From Kiritimatiellia bacterium (GTDB lineage: Bacteria > Verrucomicrobiota > Kiritimatiellia > RFP12 > JAAYLN01): DNA of 64,000 bases. The notes under the pieces were generated by a model. That model was not told the DNA's origin. It saw only the letters and a program-made list of their open reading frames with translations, and ran no database searches. The stretch covers positions 1 to 64,000 of the forward strand of contig JAGCUY010000188.1 in assembly GCA_017962605.1 (NCBI GenBank). Direction: 5' to 3'. A program made the translations under genes and the position numbers. Within the stretch, counting starts at the first letter, position 1, and each line of letters starts with the position of its first letter. Of this stretch, positions 41,918 through 50,767 are shown piece by piece.

Positions 41918-43555
41918 CTATTCCTCGCTACCAGCAGCGAGGCCATCCAGCAGCGCGCGCTTGCGGGGGTTGTCGGCGGACGGGGCGAGATGTCGTCCAT
42001 CGGGGCCTGCGTGCTCCACGCTCCAGCATGGACTTTCGCGGAAGGCGTGGTAGGTCCAGTCCCAGCCGAACTCGTTGAAGAGGTCGGTGCAGTCGCGCAG
42101 GTATTCGCCTGCCCCGGGTGCCCATGCGGCGGCGCTGAACTCGCCCACGTATATTTTCGCCCCGTGCCGCGCCTCAAAGGCCCGGACGGGAATCAGAATT
42201 CGCCGCAGGTAGTCCTTGTTCCATCCACTGCCCCCGGAGGGGTAGGGAACAGGTTCGTCAACCGGCCTGAATATCCCCTGGTGCGTGTATTGGAAGGGGT
42301 TGTAAACGTGGACCTCGTAGATGACGTTCGTGAGCGCCAGAGGCGAGAGGGCGCTGAAGTTCGACGGGACATCCCAGTTGTTCGCCTCGACAATGATTGG
42401 CGTCTCGGGGTCGATTTCGCGGATGGCTTCGGCGGCGCGGCGCTGGAGGCTCCAGTAGTCGCACTCCGGCAGCGCCTCGTTGTGCTGAACCGGCTCGTTG
42501 CAGAGGTCGTAGCCGTAGATGACGTCGGCGTTGCCCCGGAAGCGCTCCGCCATGCGCCGCCACTTGTCCACGAAGTAGTCGGCGTATTCGCGCTCGAAGA
42601 ACATGTTGAACTCGCCGCCGGCGCGTCGGCCGCCGGGTGTGACGTGAAGGTCGAGGACGACGCGGATGCCGTATTTGCGGCACATGGGAAGGACGACGGA
42701 TTCAAAGTGGTCGAGGCGGCCGTCAAGCCACTGATTGAACTCTGCGAGGTCGCGGTTGGCGTTCGTCTTGCCCCAGTCGCGGCACATCTGGTAGCGCAGA
42801 AGTGTCGCGCCCCAGTCGCGCAGGGTGGCGAAATCGTCCTCAACCATGTCGCGGCCCGGCGACATGACGCCCTTGTGAGGCGCGAGATGCCGCGATGAGA
42901 CGAGAGACGATTGACGAGAGACAAGAGAGGAGACGTTAGACGCAAGATTCGTTGTGGCGTCTCTTGTCTTCATGTCTTCGCACGTCTCATGTCTCATGTC
43001 TCTTGTCTCTCCTTTTACGAGATTCGGCAATGCCGTGTATTCGCAGCGGTGCGTTTCATTTGTAATAGGCCAGTAGGGCTTGCCTTCGCGGATGCGGAGG
43101 GTGGAGAGGTCGAAGACGACCTTGCCGCTGGTGTCCTGGAGGCCGAGGATGAGCCTGGCATTGCGTTTCGCGGTGCAGAGGGAGTCGCGGACATGGAGTG
43201 TCTGACGCGGGAAATCGCCAAGGCGGGACGCGGTGTTCGGATACTGCGTCTCGCCAGAATCGGGATCGACGTATTCGAATTGGAACTTAAGGCCGTTCCA
43301 GGCATCGCGCGGCTTGGCGATGCGTTCGCCCTGCGCCTCGATATCCGCCTCCAGGGGAACGCCGTCGTAGGCGGAGAGGTCGATTTCTGCCGAGGCGCGG
43401 CAGCCTTTCCTGGCGGCCTCCTCCGGCACGTCGATAGTTAGGATGTTCCCTTCCAGCGTGGCGTAGGGCGGCAGATTCCAGTCAAGCGCGAAGGGCTCGA
43501 CCGCGTTCGCCGCAAAAGATACAAGAAGCGCTAGGAGTATTGCTGTCGTTTTCAT
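41918..43555 (-). CDS. Exported GH5-type glycoside hydrolase with repeat-encoded insertion
   Basis: 545 residues from ATG 43555, one base after the GH127 stop. Signal peptide ALLVSFAANA. The N-terminal beta domain is about 20-175, and the TIM barrel starts near 225. Acid/base Glu in YGYDLCNEPVQ and nucleophile Glu in IYVGEFSAAAW match the paralogue at 37272-38786. Between the domains lie about 45 residues encoded by a short-period array (42893-43012: GETRDMRHETCEDM, VSSLVSRQSSLVSS) that the paralogue lacks. The C-terminal SADNPRKRALLDGL is shared and also survives as a relic at 53638-53700. Confidence 0.87.
   Translation of the reverse strand: MKTTAILLALLVSFAANAVEPFALDWNLPPYATLEGNILTIDVPEEAARKGCRASAEIDLSAYDGVPLEADIEAQGERIAKPRDAWNGLKFQFEYVDPDSGETQYPNTASRLGDFPRQTLHVRDSLCTAKRNARLILGLQDTSGKVVFDLSTLRIREGKPYWPITNETHRCEYTALPNLVKGETRDMRHETCEDMKTRDATTNLASNVSSLVSRQSSLVSSRHLAPHKGVMSPGRDMVEDDFATLRDWGATLLRYQMCRDWGKTNANRDLAEFNQWLDGRLDHFESVVLPMCRKYGIRVVLDLHVTPGGRRAGGEFNMFFEREYADYFVDKWRRMAERFRGNADVIYGYDLCNEPVQHNEALPECDYWSLQRRAAEAIREIDPETPIIVEANNWDVPSNFSALSPLALTNVIYEVHVYNPFQYTHQGIFRPVDEPVPYPSGGSGWNKDYLRRILIPVRAFEARHGAKIYVGEFSAAAWAPGAGEYLRDCTDLFNEFGWDWTYHAFRESPCWSVEHAGPDGRHLAPSADNPRKRALLDGLAAGSEE
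42893..43012. repeat. AGACATG/GAGACAAG short-period array inside GH5
   Basis: Roughly 7-8 base units such as GAGACAAGAGACATGAGACA run through about 120 bases of coding sequence. The reading frame is preserved, giving a polar Ser/Arg/Glu/Thr-rich interdomain linker. Confidence 0.75.
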
Positions 43556-43556
43556 G

Positions 43557-45584
43557 TCATTTTGCCGTCGGGAAGCAGGTGGTGCGGAGGGTCGTTGCGC
43601 CGAAGGGAACGAGCGCCACATCTTGCGGCTTCGCGCCTGGGTTGGGAGCGACTACGCCTGCGGCGGGAACTGGCGTGTGCGGCCCGCCACGGCTCTCCGG
43701 TGGGTAGGCTGCTTCGGCGCGCACCATCGGCACGACGAGGCGCACCGGCGGCTTCTGCCACGGGTGTAGTGGGTTGCCATCGGCAGCGCGTTCCACGCGA
43801 ATGATGGCGGAGTCGAGGTCATTCGGCAATGCCAGCGGCTCCGGTTCGCGGACTGGTTCGACATCGAACCACGGCCATTCCGCTGGCTGGGGCGGCGAAT
43901 GGTCCTCGCCCCAGGTCGGCGCCGGACGCGGCACCGGCGTCCAACGCTCTTCGATGGGCTGCGAAAAGACGAGTGCGCCCCATTCGACGATCTTGAGCGG
44001 TGTGTCTGTCGGGAAGTCGCGGTCGCGCACGGCCTTCACGACGGGCTTCCATGCAAAGGCGACCTCTATCGTCTCCTCAGCGCCCCATGGGCCGGAAATG
44101 GTGATGATGGCGTCGTCGCGGTTGCTGATGACGGCAACAATCTCGCCATTGCGTGTCACCGTGACGCCGCTCGCCCAGGCGGGACGACGGAGGCGCAGCG
44201 CGCCGCACCAGCCATTGGCGCGGACGCGGAGCGTCACGCGCCCGTCAAAGGGATATTCCGTGTCTATGTCTAATTCGACCTTGGCGCCGTTGATTTCGGT
44301 TTTGACCGCCATTGGTCCGTAGTTTGAGACGCGGAGGTTGTCGCCCTCGCGCATCACTGCGCCGAGGATGTAGAGCGGGTAGAGGCGGATGGAGTTGGCT
44401 GGGCAGCAGGCGGCGTTCATGTTCGGCGCGTAGGCACCGTAAAAGGGTTCCGGCCCGTGGAGCGAGGAACGTAGCGTCGCATACCACTGATTCGGCGAAG
44501 TCATGTAGCCGATGGTTCGCTCGTCCTTGGCGCGGGCGCCCTGCGCCGCGTTGAAGACGATGCGCTCGATGGCGTCGGCCCAGGCGGGGTCGCCGGTGAG
44601 GGCGGCGAGGCGCTGGAAGAGTTCAAGGCAGTAAACGTGGTCGCAATATTCCGACTCGCCCACGCACGAAGGGGCGGCCGTCCATTCGCCGTCGGCGCAG
44701 GGCGTGTAGGAGCATTGCCAGCCGAGGCCGTCGCGCCAGGAGTAAAGCATCTTCAAGGCGGCGGCGAGCCAGTCGGGGCGGTCGAGGCCGTCGGCTAGGG
44801 CGACGGGGACTTGCAGTCGCGCCGCGAGTCCCGCGACGTGGTAGGCGTGGGTTTCAAGCGGGAAGGTCGCGAGCGTCGCGCCATTTTGTCGGCCCGGCTG
44901 GTCGAGCCAGGCGGCGTAGTCCTCGCAGAAGGCGCGGAGGCGTGCGTCGCCGGTCAGGCGGAAGACCTCGGCGGCTGGGATGAGGATCGTGGGGCCGGCG
45001 TAGTCGGTCTTGCGGTCGCCTGCCCACTTTTCCGCGAACCAGAGCAGCCCGCGATGCACGGCGTCGAGGATGGCCTTGTCGCCCGTGCGGGCGTATTCGA
45101 GGAGCATCAACCGGTAGAAGATGTGGCTGCCCCAGCCGTTGAAGTCCTCTTGGCGGTCATCGCAGGGACGGTAGGCTCCCAGATAGCCGTCGGGCTCTTG
45201 CAGTGCCATCGCCGCGCGGACCCGCCACTCGGTTTTGGCGAGAAGCGTCTTCTCGCCGAGGGCATAGGCCATCGTCGCCTGGCCGAGGGGGAACTCCGCG
45301 CCCATTTCGGCGCACCAGGCCACGAGGCCGCGTGCGCCGTTTGCGGGGTCGAAGTCGCGTGAAACGTAGGGCTTCTCCATCTGGTCGGGCTCGATTTCGC
45401 CCAGATGGCCGCCCAGGCCGCGCAGGGAGAGTTCCAGCTGCGCGCGCAGCCACCCGCGCGCCGTGATTTCGCCGGGACGGAGGCGGTGGCAAATGGCCGC
45501 GAGGGCGGGGGCCAGCCCCCACACCCCCGCATTGGGCGCACCGCGCCCAATGTCAGAATTTAAACTTTTAGTGGATTTAGCCAT
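43557..45584 (-). CDS. GH127-type beta-L-arabinofuranosidase
   Basis: 675 residues from ATG 45584 (GGGAG eight bases upstream). The (alpha/alpha) barrel includes GEITARGWLRAQLELSLRGL near 38 and DPANGARGLVAWC near 78. The family's cysteine/zinc motif reads NMNAACCPANSIRLYPLY near 410, with the likely partner in CVGESEYCDHVYC near 320. Such enzymes release beta-arabinofuranose from plant arabinan or extensin side chains. No signal peptide is visible. Residues 10-27 (RGAPNAGVWGLAPALAA) are encoded by the left REP-like palindrome. It is coupled to the GH5 downstream (TGACATG) and overlaps the transposase stop. Confidence 0.88.
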   Translation of the reverse strand: MAKSTKSLNSDIGRGAPNAGVWGLAPALAAICHRLRPGEITARGWLRAQLELSLRGLGGHLGEIEPDQMEKPYVSRDFDPANGARGLVAWCAEMGAEFPLGQATMAYALGEKTLLAKTEWRVRAAMALQEPDGYLGAYRPCDDRQEDFNGWGSHIFYRLMLLEYARTGDKAILDAVHRGLLWFAEKWAGDRKTDYAGPTILIPAAEVFRLTGDARLRAFCEDYAAWLDQPGRQNGATLATFPLETHAYHVAGLAARLQVPVALADGLDRPDWLAAALKMLYSWRDGLGWQCSYTPCADGEWTAAPSCVGESEYCDHVYCLELFQRLAALTGDPAWADAIERIVFNAAQGARAKDERTIGYMTSPNQWYATLRSSLHGPEPFYGAYAPNMNAACCPANSIRLYPLYILGAVMREGDNLRVSNYGPMAVKTEINGAKVELDIDTEYPFDGRVTLRVRANGWCGALRLRRPAWASGVTVTRNGEIVAVISNRDDAIITISGPWGAEETIEVAFAWKPVVKAVRDRDFPTDTPLKIVEWGALVFSQPIEERWTPVPRPAPTWGEDHSPPQPAEWPWFDVEPVREPEPLALPNDLDSAIIRVERAADGNPLHPWQKPPVRLVVPMVRAEAAYPPESRGGPHTPVPAAGVVAPNPGAKPQDVALVPFGATTLRTTCFPTAK
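45501..45565. repeat. REP-like palindromic element, left copy
   Basis: 65 bases with two hairpins: GGGGGC-CA-GCCCCC, and CATTGGGCGC-ACC-GCGCCCAATG (45530-45552, ten-base stem). It is 80% identical to the inverse complement of 45609-45673. It covers the N-terminal codons of GH127. Confidence 0.9.
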
Positions 45585-46614
45585 TAACATTTCTCCCTTG
45601 TTGTGTCCGTTTAAGTTCTGATTGAGGGCGCGGTGCGCCCTCAACAGGGGTGCGGGGGCTGGCCCCCTGCCTCAAAAACTCGAATCTCCCGCCCTCGCGC
45701 ACATACACGGAGGCGCCGCCGGAGGCGAGCGCCATCTGCGCTATGGCATCGTTGAGGGCGAGGCAGTCGGGACGCAGCACTTTACGCTCGTCGGTCTGCC
45801 GCCCAAGCACCAGCAGCCGATTCGCCGCGAAGAGCGGCGTTTCGTGGATGTCGGGCCGGTAAACCACCGGTATCGCCGTGCCTTTGATGTGCACGAACTC
45901 CGCGCCCGCCTCCGCGAGCATTCCGTAGAGCGCCCGCTCCCCCGGCGAGAGGAACGTGGAAACAATGCAGTAGCCCTTCTCAAGTGCCTTGCGTAGCCTC
46001 GCCAGCACCTCCGGGAAGAGCTTCGCCTCGACACGCCGCGAAATGCGCACCGAGCAGAGCTTCCGCGAGCCATCCAGCAGATCGCAGCGTCCAATGCCCT
46101 TCCAGTAGGTGCCATCGGGAAGCCAAGCGCAGTCGAGAGGTTCCCTGATTGGGATGAGACCCTTCTGCGTGTGCATCAGCTCCCACTTCAGGGGGTTGTA
46201 GTCGATGTAGAGCTTGACGCCCTCGATGAAGTCGCGGTCGAGGCAGATGCGGTCGTGGTAGCCCTCCTGCCAGAGCGGGCTGGAGTGCCCCAGTTCCTTC
46301 CAGCGCTGGCGGACGGCCCGCTTGAAGCCTCCCACGAAACGCGAGAGGAGAGAAAGCCCATCATCATTCCCCGGCGTTAGCCAGAGAAGCAGATGCACAT
46401 GGTCTGGCATCAGGGCATAGCGCGACAGCTTCACTTCCGGGACGCGCTCCGCCGTGACCGCAAGCTCATGCAGCGCAATGCGCCCGAACTCGGTGGGAAT
46501 GGCCTTGCCGCCTTCGATATGCGAGAATACGCGCTGGCGAGGCTCCGTGGAGGTGGTGGCGAAAACCACAGCCCCGCGAGCATAGTCGTAGCCATGGTAG
46601 CGGCAGTAGTGCAT
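45577..46614 (-). CDS. REP-associated tyrosine transposase (RAYT, Y1/TnpA_REP)
   Basis: 345 residues from ATG 46614, seven bases after a TATAAT box. The HUH single-strand endonuclease domain (1-150) has ALMPDHVHLLLWL near 68-80 and the catalytic tyrosine in WQEGYHDR near 119. The family processes REP/BIME palindromes. Residues about 150-345 form an extra domain; GYCIVSTFLSPGERALYGML and HIKGTAIPVVYRP recall a SLOG/DprA-like nucleotide-binding fold (weak inference). The last 25 residues are encoded by the right REP-like palindrome, and the stop overlaps the GH127 start by eight bases. Confidence 0.88.
   Translation of the reverse strand: MHYCRYHGYDYARGAVVFATTSTEPRQRVFSHIEGGKAIPTEFGRIALHELAVTAERVPEVKLSRYALMPDHVHLLLWLTPGNDDGLSLLSRFVGGFKRAVRQRWKELGHSSPLWQEGYHDRICLDRDFIEGVKLYIDYNPLKWELMHTQKGLIPIREPLDCAWLPDGTYWKGIGRCDLLDGSRKLCSVRISRRVEAKLFPEVLARLRKALEKGYCIVSTFLSPGERALYGMLAEAGAEFVHIKGTAIPVVYRPDIHETPLFAANRLLVLGRQTDERKVLRPDCLALNDAIAQMALASGGASVYVREGGRFEFLRQGASPRTPVEGAPRPQSELKRTQQGRNVNG
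45609..45673. repeat. REP-like palindromic element, right copy (inverted)
   Basis: Inverse of the left copy. Its long stem is TTGAGGGCGC-GGT-GCGCCCTCAA (45622-45644), and its short stem GGGGGC/GCCCCC is identical. The four outer base pairs of the long stem differ from the left copy on both sides, keeping pairing. It covers the C-terminal codons of the transposase. Confidence 0.9.
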
Positions 46615-46621
46615 GGCTTGC

Positions 46622-46627
46622 ATTATA
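46622..46627 (-). promoter_or_regulatory. -10 box of the RAYT gene overlapping the PHP stop codon
   Basis: TATAAT on the minus strand (46627-46622) contains the TAA stop of the PHP gene and stands seven bases before the RAYT ATG at 46614, so the RAYT mRNA is probably leaderless. Confidence 0.5.
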
Positions 46628-47966
46628 CCAGATGGGGCGCATCGCGCCAGGCCCCCGCCCTACAGCCCGCATAGGGCTGCGTCCAGGCCATCGCTGTTTT
46701 CGGGTGCATGGGGCCTTTGTTTCCGGCGGCGTAGTAGGGCGCAATCTCATCGCTCTCGATGCGGGCGCGGACGTAGAGGTCGTCGTCAGCCAGCGTGTAT
46801 TCCGCCTCGACAGCTTCGCCCTTCGCGCCCTCCACCAGACTGACCGTTGCGCCGATCTCCTGCGAATAGACGGGGATCGTGCGCGCGGGGCGGCCGCCTT
46901 TGTCGGGCTGGCCAATCGACGGCACCGAGACTGTATGCACCACGCAGAGATTGGCATTGCGCTTTGTCGTGATGAAGCGCACCTTGAAGGCGACGCCATC
47001 CTTGGTCTGCACGGAGACGTGGAGCGTCCGGCCGTCGAATTGCACATCGTCCAGGATTGCGCCACAGCTGGCGTAGCAGTCGCCGCGCCCCATCGCAGCG
47101 AAGAGGGCATCTGGCGTCAGCGCATCGGCGCGGACCATCGTGAACGCCTCGCCAAGGCACATGGGATGGGACGTTCTGGTGCTGGGGTAGAAGTGGCAGT
47201 CGTCGTTGGCGACGGCGTAGAGGAGCGGTTGGCCGACGGAGGCGCGGTGGGCGTTCACTGCGTCCCAGAGGCGGTCGTTGTAGAGGCCGTCGTCGGGGAG
47301 CAGCCCCACCGGCGGGAAGTCGGACCCGTTGTTGCATACCTCGAAGAAACGGACATCGGGGTTGTCGATGAAATCCTGCGCCACCATGTCGTAGTAGCGC
47401 CAGTGCGGGTGGCACACAAAGGAGAGGTGCGGCGGATTGCCCAGCGACGTGGCGAGTTCCGCAACCTCGCGGTGGGCCTCGGCGATCTGGCGCGAGGAGT
47501 CCCAGCCGCACGGCATTCCCTGCACGAGGCCGGGCTTCTCGCTGGCTGGGAGGGTGCTGGCGAGATTTATGTAGCAGAGGTGCATGTGGCGCTGGTAGTT
47601 GGCGTCGCAACGGGTGATCTCGCATCCTGGCATCACCAGAAAGCGCCCCGGCTCATTGTAGCGCCCGATCAGCTCGGCGGGGGTCTGAAGGCGAACCTCC
47701 GTTGCGCCATCGCGCTCGCGCCACTCCGCATGCGGGAACTCGGCGCGGTAGAGGTCGAAGTTGGCGCGGCCCACGGTCGGTGGCCAGCCAGTCTCCTCGG
47801 CCTCGACCTTGCGCCACACGTCGCAATCCGCCTCCAGGCGGTTGTGGTCGGTGATGGCGCAGAAGTCGAAGCCGGCGTCGCGGTAGTCGCAGATGGCCTG
47901 GTCGGGGAATGCCCGGCCGTCGGACCAATACGAATGGCAATGCAGATTGCCTTTGAACCAGTGCAT
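46623..47966 (-). CDS. PHP/CehA-type metallohydrolase
   Basis: 447 residues from ATG 47966; a GTG at 47978 overlapping the upstream stop is an alternative. The PHP metal site is seen in NLHCHSYWSDG near 8-18, AITDHNRLE near 38, CEITRCD near 115, FVCHPHW near 185 and NDDCHFY near 275. The CehA/McbA branch acts on phospho- or carboxylic esters, and many members of this type sit in carbohydrate loci. The C-terminal 120 residues are a beta domain. No signal peptide. The gene follows the LamG gene and precedes the transposase. Confidence 0.85.
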   Translation of the reverse strand: MHWFKGNLHCHSYWSDGRAFPDQAICDYRDAGFDFCAITDHNRLEADCDVWRKVEAEETGWPPTVGRANFDLYRAEFPHAEWRERDGATEVRLQTPAELIGRYNEPGRFLVMPGCEITRCDANYQRHMHLCYINLASTLPASEKPGLVQGMPCGWDSSRQIAEAHREVAELATSLGNPPHLSFVCHPHWRYYDMVAQDFIDNPDVRFFEVCNNGSDFPPVGLLPDDGLYNDRLWDAVNAHRASVGQPLLYAVANDDCHFYPSTRTSHPMCLGEAFTMVRADALTPDALFAAMGRGDCYASCGAILDDVQFDGRTLHVSVQTKDGVAFKVRFITTKRNANLCVVHTVSVPSIGQPDKGGRPARTIPVYSQEIGATVSLVEGAKGEAVEAEYTLADDDLYVRARIESDEIAPYYAAGNKGPMHPKTAMAWTQPYAGCRAGAWRDAPHLV

Positions 47967-47977
47967 GGCGCAGCGCA

Positions 47978-50620
47978 CTACCGCACCGTTATCACAAAGG
48001 CGTCAGGAACTTCGGTGCGGTCGGGGGCCTGCATGAACTGCGCAGGTGCGAGCGCGTCAGCTGTGATGCGCACGTCGTCGATGAGGCCGGTGAAGCCCGT
48101 GCCGATGCCGAACGTCGCCGAGAGCGCCGGCAACGAGGCGCCCGACGCCAGTGCGCCGGAGGCCGCCTGGACGCCATCAACGTAGAGGCGGGCTTGGTCT
48201 GCGCCGGTGGCGTCGGCGTCGATGACGAGCGCGTAGTGGTGCCAGTCACCGTCGGTGCCGCCGAGTGCAGTCGCGTCGGAGTTGAGCGCGTCGGCGTAGG
48301 GGACGTAGCGCGAGGCCGCGCCGCCGGTGGCGGCGATGGAGGCGGAGAACGATCCGGCATAAGTGCCGTTGCCGAAGGAGAAGAGTGCCATGTCCGCTGC
48401 GGCGGAATTGGCCTTCGCGAAGCACTCCACCGTGACGGAGCGGCAGCCGGAGAGGTCAAGGGCCGCCGTCGTCGCGAGGGTTGCGCCTGAGGCGAACTGC
48501 GCCGCGCCATTCTTCTTGGACAGCCCGGTTGCCGTGAGAGCGTGCCCGTTGCCGGACTTGTCGCTCCAGCCGCTTCCGGAGAAGTCCCAGTAGGCGATGA
48601 TGTTGGCGACAGGAGGCTCGCGCGTGAGCTTGAATGCCCCGGGCGCAAGCGCCAGCGGCGTGACGATGATTTCGGAAATCTTGCCGTCGAAGGTCGTTGC
48701 CTGATTGGAGCCGTATGACGAACCGCCGCCGATGCAGAGTTTTTGGTTGAGCAGGGCGGAGAGCGTGGCCGTGTTGTTCATGGATTGGTTCTGCTTCACG
48801 CCGTCGATGTAAAGGATGCTCTCCTTCTCGTTCGCCTGCGTTACGTCAACGACATAGGCGATATGGTGCCAACCGGCGGACGCATAGGGGGATGAGGACG
48901 TCAGACCCGTAATGCCGTCCTGCTGCCAGCTGGTGGTTGTTCCGAACTGCGAGTAGATGGCTTTCCCGTTTTTGTACACGACGAAGCTTCCGGGCGTATT
49001 TCCAGCCGTGTTTTCCAACGCGAACAGCACACCGAACTTGTCGAGGGAGTTCATCTGATAGCGGCACTCGATGGTCGCGCGACGGTATGCGGAGAGATCC
49101 AGCGTGGATGCCGTCTTGAGCGTCGCGCCGGAGCCGTTGAAGACCGCCGCACCGCCGGCGAAAGTCACGTTGCTATTCACGAGGTCGTTGCCGTTGCCCG
49201 TGACATCGACAAGCGGCGTCTCGGAATCGAATTTCCAGTGCGCGACCGGCGCGTTCACGGAGGGTGCCTTCAGAAATTCTGATGGCGACAGCGCGTAGGG
49301 CATGATGCGAACGTCATCGAACTCCGCCGTCGCCCAGAGTATGTAGTTGGCACGTGCTCCTACGAAGAAGGAGGCGTCGCAAAGCAGTGAAAGCGTCGAT
49401 TTCGTGTCTGTTCCGTTGACGGGGAGTTTGACGCCATCGAGGTATGTGACCAGTAGATCCTCGCCGGTCTTTGCGGGATCGTAAACCATTGCCACATGGC
49501 GCCAGCGTCCGTCGTTGGCGGCGGGCGTTCCCGTGGACTTGTCCACATTGTAGCCGTCCTCAGTGCGAAGACCGCTCAAAAGGGTCGTGCAGTTGTCGCG
49601 CAGCGACAAGTGGAACGCACCGATGTTGCCGGTATAGTTGCCGGAGGTTTCCAAGAGTATGCGCGCGTCATCCGCCGTCGATGTCGTGCGGAAGAAGCAT
49701 TCGAACGTGAGGCCGCTCTTGGTGAACTGCGAGAATGGGAATTTAGACGTGGAACCAATGTTGCACGAACCGTTCAGTGACAGTGTGCCGTCGAGATACG
49801 ACGGCGAGGACGACTGCGTAGTGGGCCACGCCAGGTCGTTTCCGTTGCCGGAGACGTCGCTCGGGCCGCTTGCACCGAAGGGATAATAGGCGAAGGCCGG
49901 ATTGGCGGGGGTCATGGCGTCGCCGACCGTCGGGAACTTCAGGAACTGCGAGGGTTCAAGGGCGCCATCGGTGATGCGGATGTCGTCGATGAGTCCCTTG
50001 AAGCCGTTGTCCGGCGAACCGTTGTTGCCGTGTGCGCCAATGTATAGTTTGCGGCTACCGAAGCCAGTGGAGAAGTCGCCGGATGTTTTGAGGGACGAAT
50101 TGGGAATCGGCGTCCCGTCAAGATAGAGCTTCGCCTGATCTGCGCCGGATTTCGAGGCATCCACCACATAGGCTATGTGATGCGGATACGCCGTACTGCC
50201 GGTAAGGTCTTGGACTTCCTGCTGCCAGGTCGATGGCGCAACACGGAATTGTCCATAGAATTTACTATTTTGCTGATACACCACAAACGCGCCTTTTTCG
50301 CTCGCGTCCGATGGTGCGAAGATGTATCCGAAGTTGTTGTTGGCATCAAACCGCACCCAGCACTCGATCGTGAACGACTTGGTCGTGGCGCCGAGGGTGA
50401 CGGGGGCGGTCGTAACAAGATACGACGAACCGTCAAAGAGCGCCGCGCCGTTGGTGAAAGTCACGCCGTGGTTCTCCAGCGTGATGGCGTTGTTGCCCGT
50501 TATGTCCGTGAGGCCGTTGGCGCCAAACGTCCAGTGGGCGACCGTCTGCTGCGCGGTGGCCAGATTTGATGCGGCCAGCGTGACTGCGGCAGCCGCGCCG
50601 ATGGTGAACAGTTTATTCAT
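47978..50620 (-). CDS. Exported protein with four LamG/concanavalin A-like domains
   Basis: 880 residues; signal peptide (MNKLFTIGAAAAVTLAASNL, cleavage near 24). Four tandem LamG-type domains begin near residues 25, 237, 445 and 655, each opening with a strand such as VAHWTFGANGLTDITGN or IAYWDFSGSGWSDKSGN. Each ends with a FDDVRI/IDDIRI strand, followed by a linker like LAPAQFMQAP. AAGGAG precedes the ATG. It is likely a surface glycan-binding protein serving the neighbouring hydrolases. It is followed directly by the PHP gene. Confidence 0.88.
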   Translation of the reverse strand: MNKLFTIGAAAAVTLAASNLATAQQTVAHWTFGANGLTDITGNNAITLENHGVTFTNGAALFDGSSYLVTTAPVTLGATTKSFTIECWVRFDANNNFGYIFAPSDASEKGAFVVYQQNSKFYGQFRVAPSTWQQEVQDLTGSTAYPHHIAYVVDASKSGADQAKLYLDGTPIPNSSLKTSGDFSTGFGSRKLYIGAHGNNGSPDNGFKGLIDDIRITDGALEPSQFLKFPTVGDAMTPANPAFAYYPFGASGPSDVSGNGNDLAWPTTQSSSPSYLDGTLSLNGSCNIGSTSKFPFSQFTKSGLTFECFFRTTSTADDARILLETSGNYTGNIGAFHLSLRDNCTTLLSGLRTEDGYNVDKSTGTPAANDGRWRHVAMVYDPAKTGEDLLVTYLDGVKLPVNGTDTKSTLSLLCDASFFVGARANYILWATAEFDDVRIMPYALSPSEFLKAPSVNAPVAHWKFDSETPLVDVTGNGNDLVNSNVTFAGGAAVFNGSGATLKTASTLDLSAYRRATIECRYQMNSLDKFGVLFALENTAGNTPGSFVVYKNGKAIYSQFGTTTSWQQDGITGLTSSSPYASAGWHHIAYVVDVTQANEKESILYIDGVKQNQSMNNTATLSALLNQKLCIGGGSSYGSNQATTFDGKISEIIVTPLALAPGAFKLTREPPVANIIAYWDFSGSGWSDKSGNGHALTATGLSKKNGAAQFASGATLATTAALDLSGCRSVTVECFAKANSAAADMALFSFGNGTYAGSFSASIAATGGAASRYVPYADALNSDATALGGTDGDWHHYALVIDADATGADQARLYVDGVQAASGALASGASLPALSATFGIGTGFTGLIDDVRITADALAPAQFMQAPDRTEVPDAFVITVR

Positions 50621-50767
50621 TGCAGGACTCCTTGGTGTTGGTGTTTAGTTCTGCGGACGGCGCGAGACGCCGCCCGCAACGATGCATACAATAATACACC
50701 ATAATCCTGCCAAAGAGTGGCAGTTTTGGATAATATTTTTTTGCGGAGCGAAAAAAGCGGAGGGCGT

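Noticed and set aside
46632-48185. 517-codon open frame on the plus strand
   Set aside because: Antisense to the PHP hydrolase and LamG genes; composition is that of a GC-rich shadow frame and it has no start context.
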